Shown: piece after piece, positions 9,091-17,160 of the stretch
How the letters are laid out: every line of letters begins with the position of its first letter
Numbering within the stretch: the stretch's first letter is position 1
Origin: Xanthobacter sp. NM-59
Lineage (GTDB): Bacteria; Pseudomonadota; Alphaproteobacteria; Rhizobiales; Xanthobacteraceae
Length of the DNA: 64,000 nt
Reading direction: 5' to 3'
Assembly: GCF_021401125.1 (NCBI RefSeq)
Contig: NZ_JACBFQ010000003.1
Span: 310,001-374,000, forward strand
Notes under the pieces: model-generated
What the model was told of the DNA's origin: nothing
What the model saw: the letters and a program-made list of their open reading frames with translations, nothing else
Database searches by the model: none
Program-made: the position numbers and the translations under genes

Positions 9091-9184
9091 CGGGCGGAAG
9101 GGTTCCCGGTGCGCGTGGAGAAAGCGCGTTAAGTCAACAAATTAGATCATTTCCCCGTTTCCGCGGAATGAGGAAATGATCTAA
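9091..9184. repeat. REP-like intergenic palindromic element ending just before uvrC
   Basis: TTAGATCATTTCC at 9142-9154 and GGAAATGATCTAA at 9172-9184 are exact complements, 13 bp each, around a 17-base centre. The sequence before it (GGTTCCCGGTGCGCGTGGAG, then AAAGCGCGTT) resembles the left half of a palindromic repeat I remember as common between genes in Rhizobiales. The right end is 9 bases before the uvrC start codon. Confidence 0.65.
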
Positions 9185-9193
9185 GTTGCGCCC

Positions 9194-11437
9194 ATGACCG
9201 GCAGACGCCCCAAGGACCCACCCGAACTCCAGCTTTCTGACGCCGCACCCGCCATCCCCGGCGGGCCGAACAGAAGCGTGACAGCCGCGCCCCGCGACGA
9301 GGCGGCGCAAGGCGAGCAGCCGCCGGCGGGTCCGGAGGCGGAGCCGGCTGAGATCCCGCTCATCGAGCTGACGGATGAAGCGGAAGCCCCGGCCGAGGCG
9401 ACGCTTGCGTTTGGCCGCGCCGCCATCGTGCGGGCGGTGAAGCTCGCGCCCGCGGGGCCCGGCGTCTACCGCATGCTGGGGGCGGACGGCACGGTGCTCT
9501 ATGTGGGCAAGGCCAAGAGCATCAAGAAACGGGTGCTCAGCTATACCCGCCCCGTGGGCCACACCAACCGCATCGCGCGGATGATCGCGGCCACCCATTC
9601 CATGGAGTTCGTATCCACCCGCACCGAGCCGGAAGCGCTGCTGCTGGAAGCGAACCTCATCAAGCAATTGAAGCCGCGCTTCAATGTTCTGCTGCGCGAC
9701 GACAAGTCATTTCCCTATATTCTCATCACCGCCGACCATGATGCCCCGCAGATCACCAAGCATCGTGGCGCGCGCAACCGGCCGGGAGACTATTACGGCC
9801 CCTTCGCCAGCGTGTGGGCAGTGGATCGCACCATCAATGCACTGGAGCGCGCCTTCCTGCTGCGCTCGTGCTCCGACAGCTATTTCGAAAACCGCTCGCG
9901 CCCCTGCCTGCTGCACCAGATCAAGCGGTGCGCCGGCCCCTGCACCGGCGAGATCACGCCCGCCGATTACGCCCAATTGGTGCGCGAGGCGAAGGCCTTC
10001 CTCTCCGGCCGCTCCCGCGCCATCAAGGAAGAGCTGGCCAAGGAGATGGAGCAGGCGGCCGAGGTGCTGGAGTTCGAGCGCGCCGCGCGCCTGCGTGACC
10101 GTCTCGCCGCCCTCTCGGCCGTGCAGGGCAGCCAGGGCATCAATCCCCGCTCGGTGGAGGAAGCCGACGTGTTCGCCTGCCACCAGGAGGGCGGGGCCAC
10201 CTGCATCGAGGTGTTCTTCTTCCGCACCGGGCAGAACTGGGGTAACCGCGCCTATTATCCCCGCGCCGACCGCTCCCTGGACGAATCGGAGGTGCTGGGC
10301 GCCTTCCTCTCGCAATTCTATGAGGACAAGCCGGCCCCGCGCCTCATCCTTCTGTCCCACAAGGTAGAGGAACAGGCGCTGATCGCCGAGGCGCTGTCCG
10401 AAAAGGCCGGGTTCAAGGTGGAAATCGCCGTGCCCCAGCGGGGCGAGAAGCGCGATCTTGTGGACCACGCCCTTCAGAACGCGCGCGAGGCGCTGGGCCG
10501 CACTTTGGCCGAAACCGCCACCCAGGCCCGGCTGCTGGAGGGGGTGGCCAAGGCCTTCCACCTGCCCCGCACGCCCCAGCGCATCGAGGTCTACGACAAC
10601 TCCCACATCATGGGCACCAATGCGGTGGGCGGCATGATCGTGGCGGGGCCGGAAGGCTTCCGCAAATCGCAGTACCGCAAGTTCAACATCAAATCGACGG
10701 ACATCGTCCCCGGCGACGATTTCGGCATGATGCGCGAGGTGCTGCGCCGGCGCTTTTCCCGCCTGCTGAAGGAAGCCCCGCGCCCTGGCGTCGAGGAGGA
10801 GGAGCCGGCCGTGGTGACGGCGGCGACCGCTCCGGAGCCATCGGCGGACCAGCCCGATTTGCCGGAAGTCGACACCCCCGATACCGAGCTGCCCGACACC
10901 GAGCCGCCCGACACCGAGCTGCCGGACGCCGAGCTCCCCGACACCGACAGCCCCTTGCCCGATGCCGAGGGCGCTTCGCCCTGGCCGGACCTGGTGCTGA
11001 TCGACGGCGGCCTGGGCCAGCTCAATGTGGCGCGCGAGGTCCTGGACGAACTGGGCATCACCGAGGTGCCGCTGGTGGGCATCGCCAAGGGGCTCGACCG
11101 CGAGGCGGGGCGCGAGCAGTTCTTCATTCCCGGCCATCCGCCGTTCCGCATGGAGCCGCGCGACCCGGTACTTTATTTCATCCAGCGCCTGCGGGACGAG
11201 GCCCACCGATTCGCCATCGGCTCCCATCGCGCGCGGCGCAAGAAGGACATCACGGAAGCCGGGCTGCAGGCCATTGCGGGTGTGGGCCCCACCCGCAAAC
11301 GCGCGCTGCTGCGCCATTTTGGCACCCTGAAGGCCATCGAGCGCGCCTCCCTCGCGGACCTGGAACAAGTGGCCGGAATCAATGCCGCCACCGCCAAGGC
11401 GGTCTATGATTATTTCCACGAGAAGCCGCCGGCCTGA
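9194..11437 (+). CDS. uvrC: UvrABC excinuclease subunit C
   Basis: UvrC makes both cuts in nucleotide excision repair. The 747 residues are longer than the usual 600-650. A disordered 75-residue N-terminal extension comes first. The GIY-YIG domain follows ([26 protein letters not shown], about residues 86-165). The UVR helix that meets UvrB is [20 protein letters not shown] (about 278-297). The RNase H-like endonuclease domain starts near [14 protein letters not shown] (about 467), with [12 protein letters not shown] later. The tandem helix-hairpin-helix domain is at the end. The nuclease domain is interrupted at about residues 535-595 by an acidic Pro-rich insert with DTELP pentapeptide repeats. 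It leads the conserved uvrC-pgsA-moaD-moaE group. Confidence 0.95.
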   Translation: MTGRRPKDPPELQLSDAAPAIPGGPNRSVTAAPRDEAAQGEQPPAGPEAEPAEIPLIELTDEAEAPAEATLAFGRAAIVRAVKLAPAGPGVYRMLGADGTVLYVGKAKSIKKRVLSYTRPVGHTNRIARMIAATHSMEFVSTRTEPEALLLEANLIKQLKPRFNVLLRDDKSFPYILITADHDAPQITKHRGARNRPGDYYGPFASVWAVDRTINALERAFLLRSCSDSYFENRSRPCLLHQIKRCAGPCTGEITPADYAQLVREAKAFLSGRSRAIKEELAKEMEQAAEVLEFERAARLRDRLAALSAVQGSQGINPRSVEEADVFACHQEGGATCIEVFFFRTGQNWGNRAYYPRADRSLDESEVLGAFLSQFYEDKPAPRLILLSHKVEEQALIAEALSEKAGFKVEIAVPQRGEKRDLVDHALQNAREALGRTLAETATQARLLEGVAKAFHLPRTPQRIEVYDNSHIMGTNAVGGMIVAGPEGFRKSQYRKFNIKSTDIVPGDDFGMMREVLRRRFSRLLKEAPRPGVEEEEPAVVTAATAPEPSADQPDLPEVDTPDTELPDTEPPDTELPDAELPDTDSPLPDAEGASPWPDLVLIDGGLGQLNVAREVLDELGITEVPLVGIAKGLDREAGREQFFIPGHPPFRMEPRDPVLYFIQRLRDEAHRFAIGSHRARRKKDITEAGLQAIAGVGPTRKRALLRHFGTLKAIERASLADLEQVAGINAATAKAVYDYFHEKPPA
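10871..10950 (+). repeat. 15-bp tandem repeats encoding acidic pentapeptides inside uvrC
   Basis: Near-identical 15-base units (GACACCGAGCTGCCC and variants) follow one another, encoding [15 protein letters not shown] and DAELP. They form most of a low-complexity linker inside the UvrC nuclease domain. Confidence 0.8.
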
Positions 11438-11530
11438 GCCGCCGGCCGCCACAAGCGGGTTTCCCCTCCGCTCCCGGCGGAATAAGAAGGGGGGTCCGCG
11501 ACCCCCTATCGCCTCTGCGAAGTGACAAGC

Positions 11531-12157
11531 ATGGCCGACGCCGCAACGCGCCCTTCCCCCTCCCCCGGCCGGGGGCATGCCCTTTCCGTGCCCAACCTGC
11601 TCACCTATTCGCGCTGCGTGGCGGTGCCGCTGGTGGCCGCCTGCCTGTTCTGGTCGGACATCCTGCATGGCGGCCTGTGGCTGCGCTGGGTGGCGCTGGC
11701 GCTCTACATCGCCGCCGCCATCACCGATTTCTTCGACGGCTACCTCGCCCGCGCCTGGCAGCAGCAATCGGCCATCGGCCGCATGCTCGATCCCATCGCC
11801 GACAAGCTTCTGGTCTCCACCTGCCTGCTGATGCTGGCCTCAGACGGCACCATCCGGGGCTGGTCGCTGTGGGCCGCCATCGTGATCTTGTGCCGGGAGA
11901 TCCTGGTTTCCGGCCTGCGCGAGTTCCTGGCGGAGCTGCGCGTGTCGGTACCCGTGTCGCGGCTCGCCAAGTGGAAGACCACGGTGCAGCTGGTGGCCGT
12001 GGGCGTGCTCATCACCGGCCAGGCCGGCGAGCGGCTGCTGCCCGGCATCAATCTGGCGGGGCTGACGCTGCTGTGGATCTCGGCCGTGCTCACCCTCTAC
12101 ACGGGCTATGATTATTTCCGCGCCGGCGCGCGCCATCTGGTGGAGGACGAGCGGTGA
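11531..12157 (+). CDS. pgsA: CDP-diacylglycerol-glycerol-3-phosphate 3-phosphatidyltransferase
   Basis: PgsA makes phosphatidylglycerol phosphate, the committed step to phosphatidylglycerol and cardiolipin. The 208-residue protein is an integral membrane enzyme with about five to six hydrophobic segments. It contains the full CDP-alcohol phosphatidyltransferase signature, DFF followed by DGYLARAWQQQSAIGRMLD and PIADK, with all four metal and substrate Asp residues. VPNLLTYSRC near residue 20 is the usual PNxLTxxR opening. I chose the ATG at 11531; a GTG 9 bases earlier is in frame. Its end overlaps the GTG start of moaD by four bases, so the two are translationally coupled. Confidence 0.94.
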   Translation: MADAATRPSPSPGRGHALSVPNLLTYSRCVAVPLVAACLFWSDILHGGLWLRWVALALYIAAAITDFFDGYLARAWQQQSAIGRMLDPIADKLLVSTCLLMLASDGTIRGWSLWAAIVILCREILVSGLREFLAELRVSVPVSRLAKWKTTVQLVAVGVLITGQAGERLLPGINLAGLTLLWISAVLTLYTGYDYFRAGARHLVEDER

Positions 12158-12405
12158 GGATCCTCTATTTCGCCTGGCTGCGCGAGCGGGTGGGCGTTGC
12201 CGAGGAAGAGCTCGATCCGCCGGCCGCGGTGGTGAGCGTGGCCGATCTCGCCCGCTGGCTGGCGGCGCGCGACGAGGCCCACGCCGCCGCCTTCACCGAC
12301 CCCAAAGTGGTCCGCGCCGCCCTCGACCGGCGCCATGTAAAGCCCGACGCGCCCATTGCCGGCGCGCGCGAGGTGGCCTTCTTCCCGCCCATGACCGGAG
12401 GCTGA
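12154..12405 (+). CDS. moaD: Molybdopterin synthase sulfur carrier subunit
   Basis: MoaD is a ubiquitin-fold protein whose C-terminal Gly-Gly is thiocarboxylated to give sulfur to molybdopterin. The 83 residues match the family length. The start MRILYFAWLRERVGVAEEEL and the end EVAFFPPMTGG, with the essential GG tail, are diagnostic. Translation begins at a GTG that overlaps the pgsA stop codon. moaE follows three bases after the stop, so the two subunits of molybdopterin synthase are made together. This implies molybdenum enzymes elsewhere in the genome. Confidence 0.95.
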   Translation: MRILYFAWLRERVGVAEEELDPPAAVVSVADLARWLAARDEAHAAAFTDPKVVRAALDRRHVKPDAPIAGAREVAFFPPMTGG

Positions 12406-12408
12406 GCC

Positions 12409-12903
12409 ATGGCCGGCGACATCTTCGAGGTGCGGGTACAGGCCGAGCCCTTCGATGCCCCCGCCGAAGCCGCCCGGCTCAGCAGCGGCCGCACGGATGT
12501 GGGCGCGCTGGTGACCTTCACCGGCCTGTGCCGGGCTGATGCCGGCGAGGCGCCGCTGACCGCCTTGGTGCTGGAGCACTATCCCGGCATGGCGGAGGAG
12601 GAAATCACCCGCCACCTGGAGGAAGCCCGCCGGCGCTGGCCTCTCCAGGGCGCGGTCATCATCCACCGCTTCGGCCGCATCGTGCCCGGCGCGCCCATCG
12701 TGATGGTGGCCACCGCTTCCGCCCACCGCGCCGCCGCCTTCGCCGCCGCCGAGTTCCTGATGGACTGGCTGAAGACCGGCGCGCCCTTCTGGAAGAAGGA
12801 GGAGCGCGGCGCGGCCGCGACCGGCGGGTGGGTGGCGGCGAAGAGCTCCGACGACGACGCGGCCGCGCGCTGGAACGACCCCGCCAAGGCCGGCGAGCGC
12901 TGA
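12409..12903 (+). CDS. moaE: Molybdopterin synthase catalytic subunit
   Basis: MoaE binds precursor Z (cPMP) and receives two sulfurs from MoaD. The 164-residue product has the normal fold cues: VGALVTFTGLCR near residue 31, LEHYPGMAEEEI around residue 57, and the active-site lysine region LKTGAPFWKKE near residue 122. A polar Asp/Ala-rich tail extends the C-terminus slightly. It is last in the uvrC-pgsA-moaD-moaE run, three bases after moaD. Confidence 0.95.
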   Translation: MAGDIFEVRVQAEPFDAPAEAARLSSGRTDVGALVTFTGLCRADAGEAPLTALVLEHYPGMAEEEITRHLEEARRRWPLQGAVIIHRFGRIVPGAPIVMVATASAHRAAAFAAAEFLMDWLKTGAPFWKKEERGAAATGGWVAAKSSDDDAAARWNDPAKAGER

Positions 12904-13238
12904 CCAGGCGTCCCATGCCACCTCCGAGAACGCGGTGAACGGGCCCTCAGGGGTGTTCTCCACCGGCCCGGGCGGTTTCGTAAACAAGTGGTTAACGACC
13001 TGCCCCGATACCTACCATCTCCATAAAAACAGTTTGATCTCAATCATTTGCGCGAACGGCTGAAACCTACCGCCAAAGCCGCCCGGGCCCCCTCCGAACG
13101 GGCGATCCACCGGCTGTCTCTTTGAAAACGCTCGACAAGACGGTACAAGAAACTCGGCCAGACCCAATCGTCATCCGCATCCGAAGGAGAAGTGGGCACG
13201 CTGGGGTCGACGATGTCCTTGTGGGGTGGAGCTGAGTG
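12904..13238. other. Intergenic region without a recognised gene
   Basis: No convincing coding frame is seen. The stretch around 12980-13040 is AT-richer and may hold the promoter for the unknown gene at 13239. TAAA and TTAA separated by seven bases near 12985-12996 loosely resembles a CtrA box with one mismatch. I give that little weight. Confidence 0.45.
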
Positions 13239-13787
13239 ATGGAAAACCCGCGCGTATATGTGTACCAGTTCGCCACCGGTGCCCAATGGGCCGCGGGGGA
13301 CAGCGTGGAGACCTATCTCCGCCGCCTGCTGGACGTGGATTTCATCCAGAACCTGCGCGCCGACCGCCTAGCGGCCCTGAGCAGCTTCCTGGACGAGGCT
13401 TTCCAGCTCGCCCATTCCCTGGGCTGGACCGGATCGGCCCGTGAGGCGCCGCAGATGTTCTCGCTGCCCGGCATGCCCGTGGACGAGGAAGTCTACATGA
13501 TCGCCTGGGAGCAGGAAGACGGCGTGGCCTTCATCGCCTCCCCGTTCCCGCTGCCGTGGCTGGACGCGAAGGCCTCGCGCACCACCGATTCGAGCCGCGC
13601 GGTTCCGGTCACCAATGCCCGCCCGGCCGCCGCTCCCGTCGCCCGTCCCCAGACCCTCGAAGTTGCCCCTGCCAGCGCCCGGGAGGACGCTCGCGACCCT
13701 TTTTCGGATTTCATCCGGCGCGATGAGGCGCCGCGTCTAACCCGCGAGCCCGGTCAGGACGAAGAAGGCGGCCGCCGCTTCTTCTGA
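13239..13787 (+). CDS. Conserved-looking hypothetical protein with disordered tail
   Basis: I do not recognise this 182-residue protein. The first 110 residues look like a compact soluble domain (VYVYQFATGAQWAAGDSVET, aromatic and acidic, alternating hydrophobics). The segment EEVYMIAWEQEDGVAFIASP suggests a beta hairpin. The rest is Ala/Pro/Arg/Asp-rich and probably disordered, ending GGRRFF. There are no signal peptide or membrane helices. The ATG at 13239 has GGAG 8 bases upstream; a GTG directly before it is possible. Codon use matches its neighbours, and a hairpin terminator follows. It is probably a real single-gene unit of unknown role. Confidence 0.72.
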   Translation: MENPRVYVYQFATGAQWAAGDSVETYLRRLLDVDFIQNLRADRLAALSSFLDEAFQLAHSLGWTGSAREAPQMFSLPGMPVDEEVYMIAWEQEDGVAFIASPFPLPWLDAKASRTTDSSRAVPVTNARPAAAPVARPQTLEVAPASAREDARDPFSDFIRRDEAPRLTREPGQDEEGGRRFF

Positions 13788-13803
13788 GTCCGTAAAACCT
13801 TTG

Positions 13804-13838
13804 CGCCATGCGCCCTCGGGCGCGTGGCGTTGCCTTTT
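13804..13838 (+). terminator. Hairpin terminator after the hypothetical gene
   Basis: CGCCATGCGCCC pairs with GGGCGCGTGGCG (12 bp, one T-G wobble) around a very short loop. A short T-rich stretch (TTGCCTTTT) follows. It lies 17 bases after the stop codon. Confidence 0.55.
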
Positions 13839-13907
13839 GGGAGTGTGTAGGGCTCAGGCCCGCCCTTCCGCGCCGGACGCGACAGGGCCGCCCTCACGGC
13901 ACTTGGC

Positions 13908-13960
13908 CCTTTGGCCTCTAAGCGTTTCCGAGCGAAGTGGAAACCAGGACACGCGCACAG
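13908..13960. repeat. Degenerate copy of a Rhizobiales-type intergenic repeat
   Basis: The stretch from CTAAGCGTTTCCGAGCGAAG through TGGAAACCAGGACACGCGCA resembles a mobile palindromic repeat half-site I recall from related genomes (GAGCGAAGTGG, then ACCGG, then CGCG). It is similar in kind to the element at 9091-9184. The match is from memory and partial. The rest of 13839-14131 shows nothing else. Confidence 0.45.
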
Positions 13961-14131
13961 GCCGCCAACGCCATCGGGACACGTCGCGCTTCGGGTCTCC
14001 ACCCGACCAGGACGAGAATGTCCACAGCGCACCTTTCGGGCGCGCATCGCGCATCCTTGCGCCACCTTACCCATATACCGCTCTCGTACCCCTCTTGCCC
14101 CAATCGCTGAAAAGCCCCCACGCGACTCGCC

Positions 14132-14380
14132 TCAGGGCTGCCCGCCGGGAGGGGCGTCGCGCTTGGCGATGGCCTCCAGCATGCGGCGCTGCCAGCGGTC
14201 ATTGCGCTTCATGTGCACCGAAATCACCGCATGGGCGGACGGCAGCAGCAGAAACGGCGCGAACACCAGCCCCAGCAGCACGCAGGGCACGATCATGACG
14301 AGGTTGACCACGGCCGAGATCGGCTGGCCGTTCAGCAACAGCCCCAGCGGCGGCAGCAGGGCGGCGAGAATATAGATCAT
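14132..14380 (-). CDS. YqaE/Pmp3-family small membrane protein
   Basis: The 82-residue protein has two hydrophobic helices, IYILAALLPPLGLLLNG and VVNLVMIVPCVLLGLVFAPF. This arrangement is typical of Pmp3/YqaE proteins, which in other organisms are linked to membrane potential and salt stress. The start at 14380 is fixed by GGAGGT 8 bases upstream. Family members are usually about 50-55 residues. Here a charged tail of about 30 residues (MKRNDRWQRRMLEAIAKRDA) is added, probably cytoplasmic. It is monocistronic on the minus strand. Confidence 0.72.
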   Translation of the reverse strand: MIYILAALLPPLGLLLNGQPISAVVNLVMIVPCVLLGLVFAPFLLLPSAHAVISVHMKRNDRWQRRMLEAIAKRDAPPGGQP

Positions 14381-14675
14381 CGGGTTCGCACCTCCGCCCT
14401 CGCCCCATGGGCGCGACACATTTCCATTCTGCGCATATGGGCGGCATCGTCGGCGCTGCAAGCGTCCCCCTGGGGCGACCCGGCAAATTCGCGCGCGCCG
14501 CGCCGGCCTTCCTTCGCCCGGCCATCTCAGGGCCCCCGCCACGGGCTTCGGCCGAGCGATTTGGCAGCCGGCACGCGACTTCGGCCTCGCCCGCTGCCGC
14601 AGGGGCCGGCCCCATGGCCTCTTCATCCCTCGGGCAAAGTGACTTAAAGAGGCGGCACGCCGTCAGGATGCCCCC

Positions 14676-16112
14676 GTGCCGCGCCTCATTCTGCCCCCGC
14701 AGGTTCTCATTCCCCTGATCGTCGCCTGCGCCCTGTTCATGGAACAGGTGGACGCGACCGTCATTTCCACATCCCTGCCCGCCATCGCCGCCGATCTGCA
14801 TGAGGACCCGGTGGCGCTGAAACTGGCGCTGACCTCCTACCTGCTCTCCCTGGCGGTCTTCATTCCCGCCAGCGGCTGGGCGGCGGATCGTTACGGCGCG
14901 CGCACGGTTTTCCGCTCCGCCATCGTCATCTTCACCCTGGGCTCGGTGCTGTGCGGGCTGTCCACCTCGCTGGCGGATTTCGTGCTGTACCGCATCATCC
15001 AGGGCCTGGGCGGAGCCATGATGGTGCCGGTGGGCCGGCTCGTCATCCTGCGCGCGGTGCCGAAGTCCGAGCTGGTCTCGGCCTTGGCCTGGCTCACCAT
15101 TCCCGCCTTGCTGGGGCCGGTGATCGGACCGCCTTTGGGCGGCTTCATCACCACCTATTTCAACTGGCGGCTGGTCTTCTTGATCAATGTGCCCATCGGC
15201 GTGCTGGGCGTGTTCCTGGCCACCCGCTTCATCGAGAACGTGCGCGCCGAGGATGTGCCGCCCCTCGACCTGAAGGGGCTGGTGCTCTCCGGTGTCGGCC
15301 TGGCGGGCGTGGTCTTCGGCTTCGCCGTGCTGGGGCAGGAGCTGGTGCCGCTGTGGGTGGTGCTGACGGTGCTGGGCATCGGCGCCATCTCGCTTGCCGC
15401 CTATGTCCACCATGCCCACCACACGCCCCATGCGGTGCTCGACCTGAAGCTGATGCGCTACCCCACCTTCCGCGCCTGCGTGGTGGGGGGCTCGCTGTTC
15501 CGCATCGGCATCGGCGCCCTGCCCTTCCTGCTGCCGCTGCTGCTGCAGCTGGTCTATGGCCTGTCGCCGTTCTCCTCCGGGCTCATCACCTTCTCGGCGT
15601 CGGCGGGCGCCATCGTCATGAAGATGACGGCGGCGCGCATCCTGGACGCTCTGGGCTACAAGCGGGTGCTGACGGTGAACGCGGTGGTGTCTTCGGGCTT
15701 CATCGCCGTGTGCGCCTTCTTCACCTCCGGCACGCCCTATTGGCTCATCGTGGCGCTGCTGCTGCTCGGCGGCTTCCTGCGCTCGCTCCAGTTCACCGCC
15801 CTCAATGCCCTGAGCTATGCCGAGGTGCAGGACCAGGAAATGAGCCGCGCCACCTCGTTTGCCAGCGTGGCGCAACAGGTCTCGCTCTCCACCGGCGTCG
15901 CCCTCGCCGGGCTGGTGCTGGAAATGATGCGCGGCGGGCAGGAGCAGGTCCACGTCACCCAGCAGGACTTCAACGTGGCCTTCCTGGTGGTGGCTGTGGT
16001 GAGCGCCCTCAGCGTGTTCCACTTCATGCTGTTGCCGAAGAATGCCGGCACCGAGCTGCGCGCCAAGCGGCCCAACCTGCCCGATCCGCGCAGCCAGGTG
16101 GAGCAGCACTGA
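14676..16112 (+). CDS. MFS drug:proton exporter, DHA2 family (EmrB/QacA-like)
   Basis: This 478-residue permease is predicted to have 14 transmembrane helices. The DHA2 motifs are visible: the helix-1 motif LFMEQVDATVISTSLPAIA with its acidic residue, motif A GWAADRYGARTVF between helices 2 and 3, and motif C-like ALLGPVIGPPLGG in helix 5. It starts at a GTG with AGGA about 8 bases upstream. No EmrA-type adaptor or regulator adjoins, so it may act alone. The substrate is unknown. A hairpin terminator follows. Confidence 0.93.
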   Translation: MPRLILPPQVLIPLIVACALFMEQVDATVISTSLPAIAADLHEDPVALKLALTSYLLSLAVFIPASGWAADRYGARTVFRSAIVIFTLGSVLCGLSTSLADFVLYRIIQGLGGAMMVPVGRLVILRAVPKSELVSALAWLTIPALLGPVIGPPLGGFITTYFNWRLVFLINVPIGVLGVFLATRFIENVRAEDVPPLDLKGLVLSGVGLAGVVFGFAVLGQELVPLWVVLTVLGIGAISLAAYVHHAHHTPHAVLDLKLMRYPTFRACVVGGSLFRIGIGALPFLLPLLLQLVYGLSPFSSGLITFSASAGAIVMKMTAARILDALGYKRVLTVNAVVSSGFIAVCAFFTSGTPYWLIVALLLLGGFLRSLQFTALNALSYAEVQDQEMSRATSFASVAQQVSLSTGVALAGLVLEMMRGGQEQVHVTQQDFNVAFLVVAVVSALSVFHFMLLPKNAGTELRAKRPNLPDPRSQVEQH

Positions 16113-16135
16113 GCCCGCCAGCCCAGGCATGCCCC

Positions 16136-16194
16136 AAGCTTGCCCCGGGGCCTCCCCCGCAGGCGAGCCGCGGCCCCGGCATGCTTCAGCTTTT
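16136..16194 (+). terminator. Imperfect GC-rich hairpin with T run after the MFS gene
   Basis: AAGC, TGCC and GGGGCC on the left (16136-16152) pair with GGCCCC, GGCA and GCTT on the right (16172-16186), with small bulges. TTTT follows at 16191. The remaining bases to 16407 show no feature. Confidence 0.45.
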
Positions 16195-16407
16195 ATGGAA
16201 ACACGGAAGCGGCTTCGCCCTTTGTTTTCCGTATTTCCTTCAGGTGGACCGGGTCCCGCGTCGCTCGGAAAGGCTCTCGCCCACGCGGAGCGCGGTCCGG
16301 AAACCCGCCCCAACCGCGACAGCTCCCGTCCAGCGCTGACTGACGGGCCCGGAGCCGGCTCGCGCGCCTTCCGTGGCGGAGATCGGCCGGGCCCGCGGAG
16401 TCTGCCC

Positions 16408-17160
16408 TCAGTCTGCCAGGTGCCCGCTCTCCTCGGCCACACCCTGCTCGTCGCCGCCCTCCTCGGCCGCGCCCTTGCCGCGATAGCCGGTGGCGAGCAC
16501 ATAAAGCTCGGCCGAATCGGCGCGGCTGGCGGCCGGCTTCATATGGCGGACCTGGGCGAAGTCGCGCTTCAGGTCCGCCAGCAGCGCGCCCTCCGTGCCG
16601 CCTTGCAGCACCTTGGCGAGGAAGGCGCCGCCGGGGGCCAGAACCTGCCGGGCGAAATCCGCCGCCAGCTCCACCAGCGCCACGATCTTCAGATGGTCGG
16701 TCTTCTTGTGGCCGGTGGCATTGGCCGCCATGTCCGACATCACCAGATCCGCCGGCCCGTCCAGCATGGCGAGCAGGCGCTCGGGCGCGTCGGGGTCCAG
16801 GAAGTCCATCTGCTCGAAATGAACGCCGGCGATGGGCTCCATCTCCAACAGATCGATGCCGACGATCTTACCGTGCCCCGCATCGAGCCCGATCTTGCGT
16901 GCCGCCACCTGGCTCCAGCCGCCGGGCGCCGCGCCGAGATCGACGATGCGCATGCCCTTCCTGAGCAGCTTGGCCTTCTCATCCATCTCGATGAGCTTGA
17001 AGGCGGCGCGCGAGCGCCAGCCCTCCCGCTTGGCGCGGGCCACATAGGGGTCGTTGAGCTGGCGCTGCAGCCATTTCTGGGACGAGGTGGTGCGGCCGCG
17101 CGCGGTCTTCACACGCACCTTCAGGGGGCGGCCATCCGGGCCATGGGTGGGGGTGCTCAC
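16408..17160 (-). CDS. rlmE: 23S rRNA (uridine-2552-2'-O)-methyltransferase RlmE (FtsJ)
   Basis: RlmE methylates U2552 in the A-loop of 23S rRNA late in 50S assembly. The 250-residue protein shows the SAM-binding motif VDLGAAPGGWSQVAA. The K-D-K-E catalytic set is also visible: AAFKLIEMD, VMSDMAANATG, FLAKVLQGG and SAELYVLATG. The C-terminal 20 residues are an acidic Gly/Glu extension. Its start codon overlaps the end of the upstream ppx/gppA-type gene by four bases, so the two are co-translated. This pairing is familiar from Rhizobiales. Confidence 0.95.
   Translation of the reverse strand: MSTPTHGPDGRPLKVRVKTARGRTTSSQKWLQRQLNDPYVARAKREGWRSRAAFKLIEMDEKAKLLRKGMRIVDLGAAPGGWSQVAARKIGLDAGHGKIVGIDLLEMEPIAGVHFEQMDFLDPDAPERLLAMLDGPADLVMSDMAANATGHKKTDHLKIVALVELAADFARQVLAPGGAFLAKVLQGGTEGALLADLKRDFAQVRHMKPAASRADSAELYVLATGYRGKGAAEEGGDEQGVAEESGHLAD

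Noticed and set aside
9707-11767. A minus-strand open frame of 686 codons opposite uvrC and the start of pgsA
   Set aside because: Codon-position shadow of uvrC; composition typical of antisense frames.
12980-13000. Possible CtrA box near GTAAACAAGTGGTTAACG
   Set aside because: One mismatch in the left half and about 240 bases from the next gene; too weak to list as a site.
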